Of a stretch of DNA of 64,000 nucleotides, positions 13,982 to 22,069 are shown in pieces. This DNA comes from an uncultured Oscillospiraceae bacterium (GTDB lineage Bacteria; Bacillota; Clostridia; Oscillospirales; Oscillospiraceae). Where the stretch lies: contig CAKULE010000015.1 in the NCBI GenBank assembly GCA_934667095.1, forward strand, positions 1-64,000, read 5' to 3'. The position numbers and the translations under genes are program-made. The notes below the pieces were generated by a model. The model did no database searches, had not been told where the DNA came from, and saw only the letters and a list, made by a program, of their open reading frames with translations. Every line of letters starts with the position of its first letter. The stretch's first letter is position 1.

Positions 13982-15490
13982 TTAGCTGAAGTGTCTGTTC
14001 TTAACATCTTGCCCATGGCCGTCCCGGAGGAAGGGCAGCAGTGCCTCCTCACGGGACAGGCGCTTTCCCATCCGGCCGTCATCGATGATGTAGATGTCGT
14101 CGCAGATCTCCAGCATATTCGACCAGTCGTAGCCGAATACGACCACCGCGGCCCCCTTCGCTGCCGCTGAGCGCAGGGCGTCTTCCAAAACCAGTTTTCC
14201 CTCCAGGTCAGCATTCTCCAGCAGACGACTGCAAAACAGAACCTTCAGATCCACCAGTTCCCATCGGCACAGCGAGATGCGCAGCCGGTCCAGAATGCCG
14301 AAGCGATCCAGGGCTGCATTCATCTGGGAGGGGGAAAAGCCAAGTTGCTCAGCGTAGTGGGCTGCCAGGTGCCGCCGGAGCCTTCGGCGAAAATAGAAGG
14401 TGGGCCCCAGATTTTTCCTGGAGGCGCACAGGATATTGTCCAGGGCGCTCAGATAGGGGAAGCACTCCCGGCTGGCCGGATCGTCGGCCATGAAGCCGAT
14501 GCCGCGGCGCATACAGCCGGTATAGCCCATGGGAGGGAGGGGCTTCCCTTCCAGCCGGTACTGGCCGCAGGCGGGATCCATTCTGGTCAGGGCGGAAAAG
14601 AGTTCCTGTCCGGCGAGGTTATTGGCATCGAAGATGCCTACGATTTCACCGGGGTAGAGGTCGAAGGCGCCCGTCCGCAGTGCCGGGGTGGACAGGCGGC
14701 TGGCGGAGAACAGGGGCGGGCCGGAGCGGGCTGTCCCGACAGACTTTGCCTGCGCGGAGGAGAAATACTCCTGCCGGTAGTGGAGGCCACGCCGCAGCGC
14801 CGGGTATTCCGCGGGCAGAAAGGTTTTGAGGTTGGTTCGCCCCTGTAGCACGGTGATTGAGGAGCAGAGTTCCGTGAGGCGGCTCTCCCGGCTGGAGGTG
14901 AGCAGAACGGCCACACCCCCGGCGCGGATGCGCTCCAGCGTCTGCCGGACCAAAGCCCATTCCTGATCGGTATAGCCGCTGACCACATTGTTCAGAATCA
15001 CCAGTTCTGCCTGCTTCAGGTAGGCGCCGGCCAGCAGGAGCAGGTGCTGCTGTGCCAGAGAGAGTTCCCTGATGCTGGCCTCGGGTCGGATGGGGATCTG
15101 GAGCGCTGCCAGCACGGCGGCGGCCCTGGTTCGGATGGTCCGCCGGTCAAAAAAGATGCGCCGACCACGGGCGGGGTCGATGGTGGACAGCAGTTCCGCT
15201 GCAGTGAACTGCGCCGGCAGGCGGGAGGCACTGGAGATGAGCATGATCCGGGCCGCCGCGGCGGCGGGCACACGGCGCCCGGTGAGCACAGCGCCCCGGT
15301 AGTAGACTGTGCCGCCGTTATAATCCTCCTCACCGGTGAGCAGGCGGCAGAGAGAACTCTTGCCGGAACTGCTGGGGCCGACGATGCCGGTGATCTCCCA
15401 CTGGGGAATGCTCAGCGAGAAGTAATCCAGCCGTGTGGTGTAGCCGGAACAGAGGGAGACCTTCTCTAGCCGAAACAGATCGTCATTCAT
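13982..15490 (-). CDS. Degenerate RbsA-like double ABC ATPase, probable signalling protein
   Basis: A 502-residue protein with the two-domain layout of sugar-importer ATPases, but the catalytic residues are gone. The first P-loop GPSSSGKSS (38-46) is intact. The first signature reads LSLAQQ (143-148) and the first Walker B reads LVILNNVV (163-170), with Asn in place of both the Asp and the catalytic Glu. In the second domain the P-loop region is VGIFDANNLAGQELF (284-298), with no GKS/T, and the LSGGNQQK signature is replaced by LCRWELVDLK. It may still bind one nucleotide but should not power transport. An intact paralogue is encoded at 18366. The gene overlaps the histidine kinase gene by 8 bases, which ties it to signalling. 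Confidence 0.85.
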   Translation of the reverse strand: MNDDLFRLEKVSLCSGYTTRLDYFSLSIPQWEITGIVGPSSSGKSSLCRLLTGEEDYNGGTVYYRGAVLTGRRVPAAAAARIMLISSASRLPAQFTAAELLSTIDPARGRRIFFDRRTIRTRAAAVLAALQIPIRPEASIRELSLAQQHLLLLAGAYLKQAELVILNNVVSGYTDQEWALVRQTLERIRAGGVAVLLTSSRESRLTELCSSITVLQGRTNLKTFLPAEYPALRRGLHYRQEYFSSAQAKSVGTARSGPPLFSASRLSTPALRTGAFDLYPGEIVGIFDANNLAGQELFSALTRMDPACGQYRLEGKPLPPMGYTGCMRRGIGFMADDPASRECFPYLSALDNILCASRKNLGPTFYFRRRLRRHLAAHYAEQLGFSPSQMNAALDRFGILDRLRISLCRWELVDLKVLFCSRLLENADLEGKLVLEDALRSAAAKGAAVVVFGYDWSNMLEICDDIYIIDDGRMGKRLSREEALLPFLRDGHGQDVKNRHFS

Positions 15491-16535
15491 GGTCGGCCCT
15501 CTGTCTCTGCGCGGGCAGATAGAGGATCACATCTGTGCCCACACCGGGGAAACTGGACACGGACATCCCATAGCTGTCTCCGAAGAACAGCTTGATCCGC
15601 TTGTTGATGTTTTCAAGGGCGATGCCGGTGGTATCCTTTCCCAGCACGGTGTACATTCCCCGGGCCTCTGCGTCCAGCCGGGCGCGAAGGCCGGTCAGTT
15701 CAGCCAGCGTCATGCCTGAGCCGTTGTCCGCCACGGTGATGCGCATGGCCTGCCCGGTGGCTTCCACCCGGATGGTGATGGTTCCCGGGGAACTCTGATT
15801 CTGAAAGGCGTGCAGAATGGCGTTTTCCACCAACGGCTGGATCGACAGCTTGGGCAGCAGCAGAGCTTCCCAGCCCGGTTCGTCAGGAGTCTCCACCCGC
15901 AGCAGATAGCGATCCATGAAGCGGTACTGCTGGATGCGGAAGTAGTCGAGCACGTGCCGCAGCTCGTCGGATACGGTGACCAGATCTTCACACCCACTGA
16001 TTCCGTAGCGGAATAGCCGGGACAGGGTCTGAATCATATCTGACACGTTCTTTGCTCCCTCGATGATCGCCTCGCTGCGGATTACATCCAGCGTATTGTA
16101 GAGAAAGTGGGGGTTGATCTGGTTTTGCAGGGCCACCAGCTTGGTCTGGGTGCAGAGGATCTCCTGGGTAGATTCCAGGTGGAAAAAGTGCTTGACAATG
16201 CCTCGGATCTCGGCGAGAAAGTACTGGTCCAGACCAGCGGAGGCTGACGGATCAACGTCCTCCAGCAAAGGGGTGCCTTGGTTGGCGACAATGGCGTTCA
16301 TGGTGTCCGTAGCCCGGCGGATGGAGCGGCCGAGCATCAGATTGATGATCCCTGCGCAGACCAGCAGAACGAGGATGGCCAGGCACGTCAGCACAGACAG
16401 TGTACGCCGGCTGTTCCACCCGCCGGTAAAGAGAAGCGCGGTCAGGCAGGCAGCGCAGAGCGCCAGCAGGATCAGTACCACCCGCTGGGCCAGAGCAAGA
16501 CGGCGTCCGGCTTTGAATAGACTGTAATGTTTCAT
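15483..16535 (-). CDS. Sensor histidine kinase, YesM type, lacking an extracellular sensor domain
   Basis: A 350-residue membrane kinase. Two transmembrane helices (about 17-37 and 46-68) are joined by only about eight residues (GGWNSRRT), so there is no room for the large Cache-type ectodomain usual in YesM proteins. A short signalling segment follows, then the His_kinase domain with LQNQINPHFLYNTLDV (phospho-acceptor His143) and a HATPase domain with PLVENAILHAF and DNGSGM (270-275). The ATG at 16535 has only a weak ribosome site, 15 bases after the stop of the response regulator gene. Sensing probably depends on a partner, and the overlapping degenerate ABC gene and the operon's binding protein are the obvious candidates. 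Confidence 0.9.
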   Translation of the reverse strand: MKHYSLFKAGRRLALAQRVVLILLALCAACLTALLFTGGWNSRRTLSVLTCLAILVLLVCAGIINLMLGRSIRRATDTMNAIVANQGTPLLEDVDPSASAGLDQYFLAEIRGIVKHFFHLESTQEILCTQTKLVALQNQINPHFLYNTLDVIRSEAIIEGAKNVSDMIQTLSRLFRYGISGCEDLVTVSDELRHVLDYFRIQQYRFMDRYLLRVETPDEPGWEALLLPKLSIQPLVENAILHAFQNQSSPGTITIRVEATGQAMRITVADNGSGMTLAELTGLRARLDAEARGMYTVLGKDTTGIALENINKRIKLFFGDSYGMSVSSFPGVGTDVILYLPAQRQRADHE

Positions 16536-16550
16536 AACTTTACACCGATG

Positions 16551-18152
16551 TCAGGAGTGAAGCCTCCGATAGTCCGTCGGCTTGATGCCGACGTTTTTTA
16601 GGAAGAACTTACTGAAAGCGCGGGGCTCACTGTAGCCCACTTGCCTTGCAATATCGTAGATTGTGCTGTTGGTCTCGGTCAGAAGCTGCTTGGCGCGCTC
16701 CAGCCGGCAGTTGGCCAGATAGTCGGAAAAGCCTATCCCCATGGTCTCCTTGAACAGATGGGACAGGTAGGCCGGATGGAGATATACATATCTCGCCACA
16801 TCCTCCAGCCCGATGGCCTCCATATAGTGGGCCTCGATATACTGCCTGGCCATGCGGATGGGTTTGATGTTTTGCTCCTGCTGCTCCCTGCTGATGGTGT
16901 GCATACGGGTGAGCACCGGCTCCCGCAGGGCGTGAAGCGGGTCAAATTCCTCTGGCCGCTCCAGCAGGTACAGCATCTCCCGCTCCAGGGCGGCGGCATC
17001 GGCCGCTTCGCCCTTGGCGGAGACCACCTCGCCCCAAACACGGCTGATCTGCGCGCAGATCTGATACCATACATTCCCCGCGCAGGCCCGGCCAAGCTGC
17101 GCACAGATGTCGCCGATCCACGCGCTGTACTTCTCCTGGCTCATGCCGTCGAAAATGTGTGCCAGCTGCTGGAGCCGCTCCCGGTTGAGCGGGAGGGAGC
17201 GCTGGGCGCACTCACCGCCGGGCAGGAAGGCGTCCGGGCCGATGACCCGGTTGCGTCCCACCCGGAGGCGGTCCCGGATGGCCAGGATCGCCATGTCCAC
17301 CGAACGGGGCAGCCCGGAAAACTCCTGCTCCCAGGTGCCGCACCCCAGCGTGACGGACACAGGGAACAGCACGTTGACCTGCTGGCGCAGTTCGGCCGTA
17401 AGGGCCGCATCGGAGCTGTCCTCCGATGCGTGGGCGGCCGGGCGGTTTTCCAGAATGTAGAGCCGATGCTCCACCACGGACAGGGCGGTGACACTGCCCT
17501 GAAGCCGTAGCCGTTCCTCGGCGGAGGCCAGCGCCCGCTCCTCCGCCCGGCCCAGGAGGACCGGGTCCATATCGCTGCTTGGCTCAAAGGCAAGGATCAT
17601 GGCCCGGAAGGAGCCCGGCTGGAACGCGGTGGAGTATTCCCGGTTGAGCTGCCCCAGGGCGGAAAAGGTTTCCGTGCGGGATAGGAAGCAGTTGACGATC
17701 AGGTGCCGCTGAAGTATCTGCCGATTCTGCTGCATCTCGCTCTGTTGGATGCTTGCGATACGCACCTGCTCCCGGTGGGCGGAGAGGGAGTCGCACAGCC
17801 GCTTCAGTGTGCTGTTGAGCTCATCCTCGTCAATGGGCTTGAGCAGATAGTCAAATGCGCCGTATTTCATAGCGTGCTGGACGAATTCAAAATCCCGGTG
17901 GCCGCTGACCACGATAAAGCTGCATGGGATCTGCTCCTCGCTGGTGCGACGGACGATCTCAAGCCCGGTCATGCAGGGCATTACGACATCAGTGATGACG
18001 ATGTCCGGGCGCTTTTCCCGGATCTGTGCGTAGAGATCCGTCCCATCGTGGGAGATGCCGAAAAAACTTAGATCCAACTCAGACCAGTGGATGAGATATT
18101 TGATGAGTTCGCCGATCCTGGGCTCGTCATCCGCGATGATCACGGTGTACAT
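16551..18152 (-). CDS. YesN-type response regulator with AraC DNA-binding domain
   Basis: A 533-residue cytoplasmic regulator. The receiver domain starts at residue 1 with the acidic pair in IIADDEPRIGEL and the phospho-acceptor Asp55 in VITDVVMPCMTGLEIV. A long middle region (about 130-420) of the YesN type follows, and residues about 430-533 are an AraC double helix-turn-helix (IGLEDVARYVYLHPAYLSHLFKETMG ... IYDIARQVGYSEPRAFSKFF). The ATG follows AAGGGGG by eight bases. It is the first gene of the leftward operon with the kinase, degenerate ABC protein and binding protein, and it is divergent from the uptake/cleavage operon, which it probably activates. Confidence 0.93.
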   Translation of the reverse strand: MYTVIIADDEPRIGELIKYLIHWSELDLSFFGISHDGTDLYAQIREKRPDIVITDVVMPCMTGLEIVRRTSEEQIPCSFIVVSGHRDFEFVQHAMKYGAFDYLLKPIDEDELNSTLKRLCDSLSAHREQVRIASIQQSEMQQNRQILQRHLIVNCFLSRTETFSALGQLNREYSTAFQPGSFRAMILAFEPSSDMDPVLLGRAEERALASAEERLRLQGSVTALSVVEHRLYILENRPAAHASEDSSDAALTAELRQQVNVLFPVSVTLGCGTWEQEFSGLPRSVDMAILAIRDRLRVGRNRVIGPDAFLPGGECAQRSLPLNRERLQQLAHIFDGMSQEKYSAWIGDICAQLGRACAGNVWYQICAQISRVWGEVVSAKGEAADAAALEREMLYLLERPEEFDPLHALREPVLTRMHTISREQQEQNIKPIRMARQYIEAHYMEAIGLEDVARYVYLHPAYLSHLFKETMGIGFSDYLANCRLERAKQLLTETNSTIYDIARQVGYSEPRAFSKFFLKNVGIKPTDYRRLHS

Positions 18153-18188
18153 AGGCAGGTCCCCCTTAATTCTTTTATTTTATATTGT

Positions 18189-18303
18189 ATTATAGCGCGA
18201 AACGCCCCGACAAGAAACTGCAAAAATGTAAAATCTTAAAACTGAGCACCTAATATAGAAAATGCGCTATTCCGCAAAGGTACCACCCGTGATAACATAT
18301 AAT
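18189..18303. promoter_or_regulatory. Divergent promoter region of the regulator and uptake operons
   Basis: A TATAAT -10 faces left (minus strand, 18189-18194) and another faces right (18298-18303). Neither has a good -35 at 16-18 bases, as expected for activator-dependent promoters. The 11-base sequence AAAAATGTAAA occurs twice in the gap (18222-18232 and 18341-18351). Confidence 0.5.
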
Positions 18304-18365
18304 CAACAATTCTGGCGGGCGGGAAGATCGCCACATTGGTAAAAATGTAAAGGGGGAATCACGGG

Positions 18366-19856
18366 ATGGGTGCCGTTTTGGAATTGCAGCATATCTCAAA
18401 GCTGTATCCCGGTGTGCGCGCGCTGGATGATGTCAGTATCTCGTTCCGGCCGGGCGAGGTACACGCCGTGATGGGTGAAAACGGCGCGGGAAAATCCACA
18501 CTGATCAAGATCATTGCCGGCGCCATCAGGCCGGATGCAGGAACCATCCTGATGGACGGGGTGGTGCAGCCGGCGATGACGCCCGCCAAGGCGCTTGAAC
18601 TGGGAATTTCCGTGGTCTATCAGGAACTGAACTTGGCCTATGGCCTGTCCGCGGCGGAAAATATTTTTATGGGCAAGAAGCTGGGCGGCAAGGTGTTCCA
18701 GGATTTTGGCGAGATGCGCCGCCGCACGCAGGAACTTTTCGCCCGGTTTGGGATGGACGTGGATCCTGAGGCCAAGGTGGGGGATTTGCCCAACTCCCAG
18801 CGCCAGCTTGTGGAAATCGCCAAGGCGGTCTCCCGGGATGTCCGGATCCTCATTCTGGATGAGCCGAGTTCCGCGCTGGCCACCCACGAGGTGGATATCA
18901 TGCTGGACATGGTGCGCAGACTGCGATCCGAGGGCGTGTGCGTCATCTATATCTCCCACCGGATGGATGAGATATTCCAGATTGCGGATAGCATCACCGT
19001 TCTGCGGGACGGGCGCTTTGTGGACAGCCAGCCGGCGTCCGAACTGGACCGGCCGAAGCTGATCTCCCGCATGGTGGGCCGGGAACTGGCCGAAACTTTC
19101 CCGGAGAACAACTTCCACTCGCCTGAGGTGGTGCTGGATGTTCGGGATCTCTCCGGCAACGGGGTAGAGCACGTATCGTTCCAGCTTCATCGCAGTGAGA
19201 TCCTGGGCTTGGCCGGTCTGGTTGGCTCAGGTCGGACGGAACTGGCGAAGGTGATTTTCGGCGCGGCCAGGCGTACCGGCGGTGAGATCCTCTGCAACGG
19301 CGTCCCGTTGGAGGTCAGCGCCCCCTCGGAGGCCATCCGGGCCGGGATCGGCCTCATCCCGGAGGATCGGAAGCGGGAGGGGGTATTCCTGGGTTTTCCC
19401 ATTGACTGGAATATTTCCCTGATCAGCATCCGTAGCCTGTGCCGGCACGGCATCGTCCAGCGCAAGCGGGTGAAGGCGCTGTCGGAGGAGTATTTTGCAA
19501 AGCTGCGCATCAAGGCACCGTCGGAAAAGAGCCTGGTGCGCAACCTCAGCGGCGGCAATCAGCAGAAAGTGGCGCTGGCCAAGACTCTGGCGTCCCGTTC
19601 CTCCATTCTCATTTTCGATGAGCCGACCCGCGGCATCGATGTAGGCGCCAAGCAGGAGATCTACAAGCTGATGTCCGATCTGGCCAAGGAGGGGATCTCG
19701 ATCATCATGATTTCCTCGGAAATGGAGGAACTGCTGGGCATGAGCGACCGCATCCTTGTCATGCATGAGAATCATCTGGCCGGAGAACTGAAGCGCAGGG
19801 AATTTTCTCAGGAAAACGTACTGGCACTGGCATCTGGCATCACAAAGGGGGCTTAA
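18366..19856 (+). CDS. Sugar ABC transporter ATPase (RbsA/MglA-like)
   Basis: A 496-residue double ATPase of the CUT2 family that drives monosaccharide or small-glycoside import. The first domain has Walker A GENGAGKSTLIK, signature LPNSQRQLVEIAKA and Walker B ILILDEPSSAL; the second has the naturally modified GLVGSGRTEL loop, an intact LSGGNQQKVALAKTL and ILIFDEPTRGIDVG. This is the standard pattern, which makes the degenerate paralogue at 13982 stand out. The ATG is preceded by AAGGGGGAATC. It is the first gene of a five-gene operon; its stop codon shares one base with the permease start at 19856. The binding protein is supplied by the leftward operon. Confidence 0.93.
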   Translation: MGAVLELQHISKLYPGVRALDDVSISFRPGEVHAVMGENGAGKSTLIKIIAGAIRPDAGTILMDGVVQPAMTPAKALELGISVVYQELNLAYGLSAAENIFMGKKLGGKVFQDFGEMRRRTQELFARFGMDVDPEAKVGDLPNSQRQLVEIAKAVSRDVRILILDEPSSALATHEVDIMLDMVRRLRSEGVCVIYISHRMDEIFQIADSITVLRDGRFVDSQPASELDRPKLISRMVGRELAETFPENNFHSPEVVLDVRDLSGNGVEHVSFQLHRSEILGLAGLVGSGRTELAKVIFGAARRTGGEILCNGVPLEVSAPSEAIRAGIGLIPEDRKREGVFLGFPIDWNISLISIRSLCRHGIVQRKRVKALSEEYFAKLRIKAPSEKSLVRNLSGGNQQKVALAKTLASRSSILIFDEPTRGIDVGAKQEIYKLMSDLAKEGISIIMISSEMEELLGMSDRILVMHENHLAGELKRREFSQENVLALASGITKGA

Positions 19857-20887
19857 TGGTCATGAAAACCAAAAGATCCGTACTCTCCATTCTGCGCGGC
19901 AATGTGCCATGGGTGGTGCTGATCGTGCTGATGGTGGCGTTCAACATCATGTCGCCAAATTTCATTTCTTATCGGAACATCTACAACATCCTGATTCAGA
20001 ACGCATATCTGCTGATCGCGGCCTTTGGTGTCACGCTGATTATGATGGCGGGCGAGATGGATCTGTCCGTGGGCTATCAGATCTCTCTGGTTGGCATCCT
20101 CACCGCCAAGGCCCTGAACGCGGGCCTGCCGGTGGTCCTGTGCATCCTCATGGCCTGTGCCATTGCCGTGGCCATCTGTGTGCTCAACTGTCTCCTGGCC
20201 AAATCCCTTGGCCTTCCGCTGATGCTGATTTCCCTGGGCACCATGACCATCTGCCAGGGCCTATCTTATGTGATCTCCGGCGCGTATTCCTTCTTTGGCT
20301 TCCCGGACAGCTTCCGTTTCCTTGGCCAGGGGTACATCGGCGGGGTGATCTCCGTTCCGGTGCTGATTGCGCTAATCTGCTTCGTGGTGCTCAGCGTCAT
20401 GCTCAACCGAACCTATTTCGGGCGCTATATCTATGCCATCGGCAGCAACTCGGAGGCGGCCAGCCTGGCAGGCATCAACGTGTTCCGCACCATGCTGCTC
20501 ATCGCGGTGATCGAGGGCCTGTGCGTCGGCCTTTCTACGGTACTGGTGATCGGCAAGCTGGGCTCTGCCCAGTCCGCCGTGGGCGTCGGAACGGAGTTTG
20601 TAGTTCTTACGGCGGTGATTCTGGGCGGTGTCAGCATCCGCGGCGGCGAAGGCAAGCTGTCCGGCTCTCTGGCGGGCATCCTGATTCTGGCGGTGTTGTC
20701 CAACGGGATGCAGCTTGCCAAGATGGGCACCTATGTCCAGTACATTGCTAAGGGTGCCATTATGCTCCTGGCCGTGAGTTTTGACGTATACAACCTGCGT
20801 AGCAGGAGCAAGGCGCCGAAGATCAGAGGCAAAGAAACGCCCGAGACGGCCGCCCCTGCAGGCCCGAAGAATACGGAAGAAACCTGA
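19856..20887 (+). CDS. Sugar ABC transporter permease (RbsC-like)
   Basis: A 343-residue inner-membrane permease with about eight to ten hydrophobic helices (VVLIVLMVAFNIM, AYLLIAAFGVTLIMMAGEMDLSVG, VVLCILMACAIAVAICVL and others). The GEMDLSVGYQISLVG stretch after helix 2 and AVILGGVSIRGGEGKLSGSLAG are characteristic of the BPD_transp_2 family. The C-terminal tail is polar and Pro/Thr-rich. Either ATG at 19856 (overlapping the ATPase stop) or ATG at 19862 could be used; the GGGGG site spaces well for the first. It forms the channel of the CUT2 importer and probably works as a homodimer with the preceding ATPase. Confidence 0.92.
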   Translation: MVMKTKRSVLSILRGNVPWVVLIVLMVAFNIMSPNFISYRNIYNILIQNAYLLIAAFGVTLIMMAGEMDLSVGYQISLVGILTAKALNAGLPVVLCILMACAIAVAICVLNCLLAKSLGLPLMLISLGTMTICQGLSYVISGAYSFFGFPDSFRFLGQGYIGGVISVPVLIALICFVVLSVMLNRTYFGRYIYAIGSNSEAASLAGINVFRTMLLIAVIEGLCVGLSTVLVIGKLGSAQSAVGVGTEFVVLTAVILGGVSIRGGEGKLSGSLAGILILAVLSNGMQLAKMGTYVQYIAKGAIMLLAVSFDVYNLRSRSKAPKIRGKETPETAAPAGPKNTEET

Positions 20888-20914
20888 ATCATGTGTGATA
20901 GGAGGAAACGTACC

Positions 20915-21598
20915 ATGTATGAAAATCTGACGTTAGAGGAGAAGGTCCAGCGCCTGCTGGACATCCAGGAAATCCGTAATCTCATGGGCAAATATGAGTA
21001 TTACGGCTTCAACAACGACCCGGAGAGCATCGTAGCCATGTTTTCCACCCGACCTGATGCCTATGTGGACTGCGAGGGGATCGGTGTACTGGAGGGCCCT
21101 GCCGGCATCCGCAAGTTCTTTGTTGACTGGCACAAGTCGCTGAACGGAGACGTGAACGGCGTCTTTTCCATCCACGCTGTCACCACCGAGGTCATCGAGG
21201 TGGCCGAGGACGGACGCACGGCTCGCGGTATCTGGATCTCCCCCGGTGCCGAGGCAAAGCACTCCGTGGAGGGCAAGCTGGAATCCTACTGGATCTGGGG
21301 CAAATACCCCGTGGACTTCATCAAGGAGGACGGCCAGTGGAAATTCTGGAAGTTCCGCATTCCTCACGACCTTCTGTGCGACTATCATCATTCCTGGACC
21401 GACCTGGATGGCCAGAAGCTGGGCGGCGACATCGAGAGTGTGGAGGCCAAGCCCGTCGGCGACCGGCCCAGTGTCTACCCCGAGAACTTTTACAGCGGCA
21501 AGCGTCCGGTGTCTACCTTCTTTGTGCCGCCGCTGCCCTATCGGACGGAAAAGGACCTGGCGGGCTTCTGGGGTGAGCCCTACACGCTGGAGCAATGA
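20915..21598 (+). CDS. NTF2-like/SnoaL-like domain protein
   Basis: A 227-residue cytoplasmic protein whose first 150 residues fit the SnoaL-like cone fold: an N-terminal helix pair (VQRLLDIQEIRNLMGKYEYYG), then FSTRPDAYVDCEGIGVLEGPAGIRKFF and strands ending in FIKEDGQWKFWKFRIPHD. A longer C-terminal tail follows (DLDGQKLGGDIESVE to the stop). Proteins of this kind occur in operons for aromatic or glycoside breakdown as isomerases, dehydratases or binding partners. The start ATG at 20915 is preceded by AGGAGG; an upstream in-frame ATG lacks a ribosome site. It lies between the permease and the DUF6379 gene, so a role in handling the imported glycoside or its aglycone is inferred. Confidence 0.72.
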   Translation: MYENLTLEEKVQRLLDIQEIRNLMGKYEYYGFNNDPESIVAMFSTRPDAYVDCEGIGVLEGPAGIRKFFVDWHKSLNGDVNGVFSIHAVTTEVIEVAEDGRTARGIWISPGAEAKHSVEGKLESYWIWGKYPVDFIKEDGQWKFWKFRIPHDLLCDYHHSWTDLDGQKLGGDIESVEAKPVGDRPSVYPENFYSGKRPVSTFFVPPLPYRTEKDLAGFWGEPYTLEQ

Positions 21599-21619
21599 GC
21601 AGGGGAGGAATGACCGACT

Positions 21620-22069
21620 ATGGGAAAGCTATCGGTAAAGGGTTTTCAGTATGATCGCCTTTTTCTGCCCCGTGAGGAACTGGAGCGGGTATATGCAGGG
21701 GAGGACTGCATCGGTTACTCCTTTGTGCTCCGCTATCCCTCCTACCGGGGGACCTTCCTGAGCTGTATCGAATCTCTCTCCCTGAAACTGGATGGAACGC
21801 CAGTGCCCGAGGAGCAGATCCGCTTCTGCCTGAAGGGCAAGGAGTTTATGCTGGACGAGCTGAAGGATCTCCACCGGGAGTACTGGTTTGTGCTGCAGGA
21901 TGCGCGCCTTCAGATCATCGGAACAGAACTGGCCCCGGGGCCCCATACGGTCCGTGTGGCCATGGATCACCGGATCCCCTATACGGGCTACTTCGGCCAG
22001 TATCTGATCTGGAACAATACCTGCGAAAAGACCCTGACGCTGGCGAAAGGAGGGAATGCCCATGAGTGA
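21620..22069 (+). CDS. DUF6379 protein, C-glycoside deglycosidase beta-subunit-like
   Basis: A 149-residue all-beta protein. The segments YSFVLRYPSYRGTFLSCIESLSLKLDG, then EEQIRFCLKGKEFMLDELKDL, then ELAPGPHTVRVAMDHRIPYTGY follow the pattern of DUF6379, the small beta subunit (DgpB/CarC type) of bacterial C-glycoside deglycosidases. In those enzymes it pairs with a TIM-barrel alpha subunit and cleaves the C-C bond of 3-keto C-glycosides. The next gene encodes such a barrel and overlaps this one by 8 bases, implying equal expression. The start ATG at 21620 follows GGGGAGGAA. The family match is from memory of its sequence pattern, and the true substrate may be an O-glycoside or another glycoside. 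Confidence 0.72.
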   Translation: MGKLSVKGFQYDRLFLPREELERVYAGEDCIGYSFVLRYPSYRGTFLSCIESLSLKLDGTPVPEEQIRFCLKGKEFMLDELKDLHREYWFVLQDARLQIIGTELAPGPHTVRVAMDHRIPYTGYFGQYLIWNNTCEKTLTLAKGGNAHE

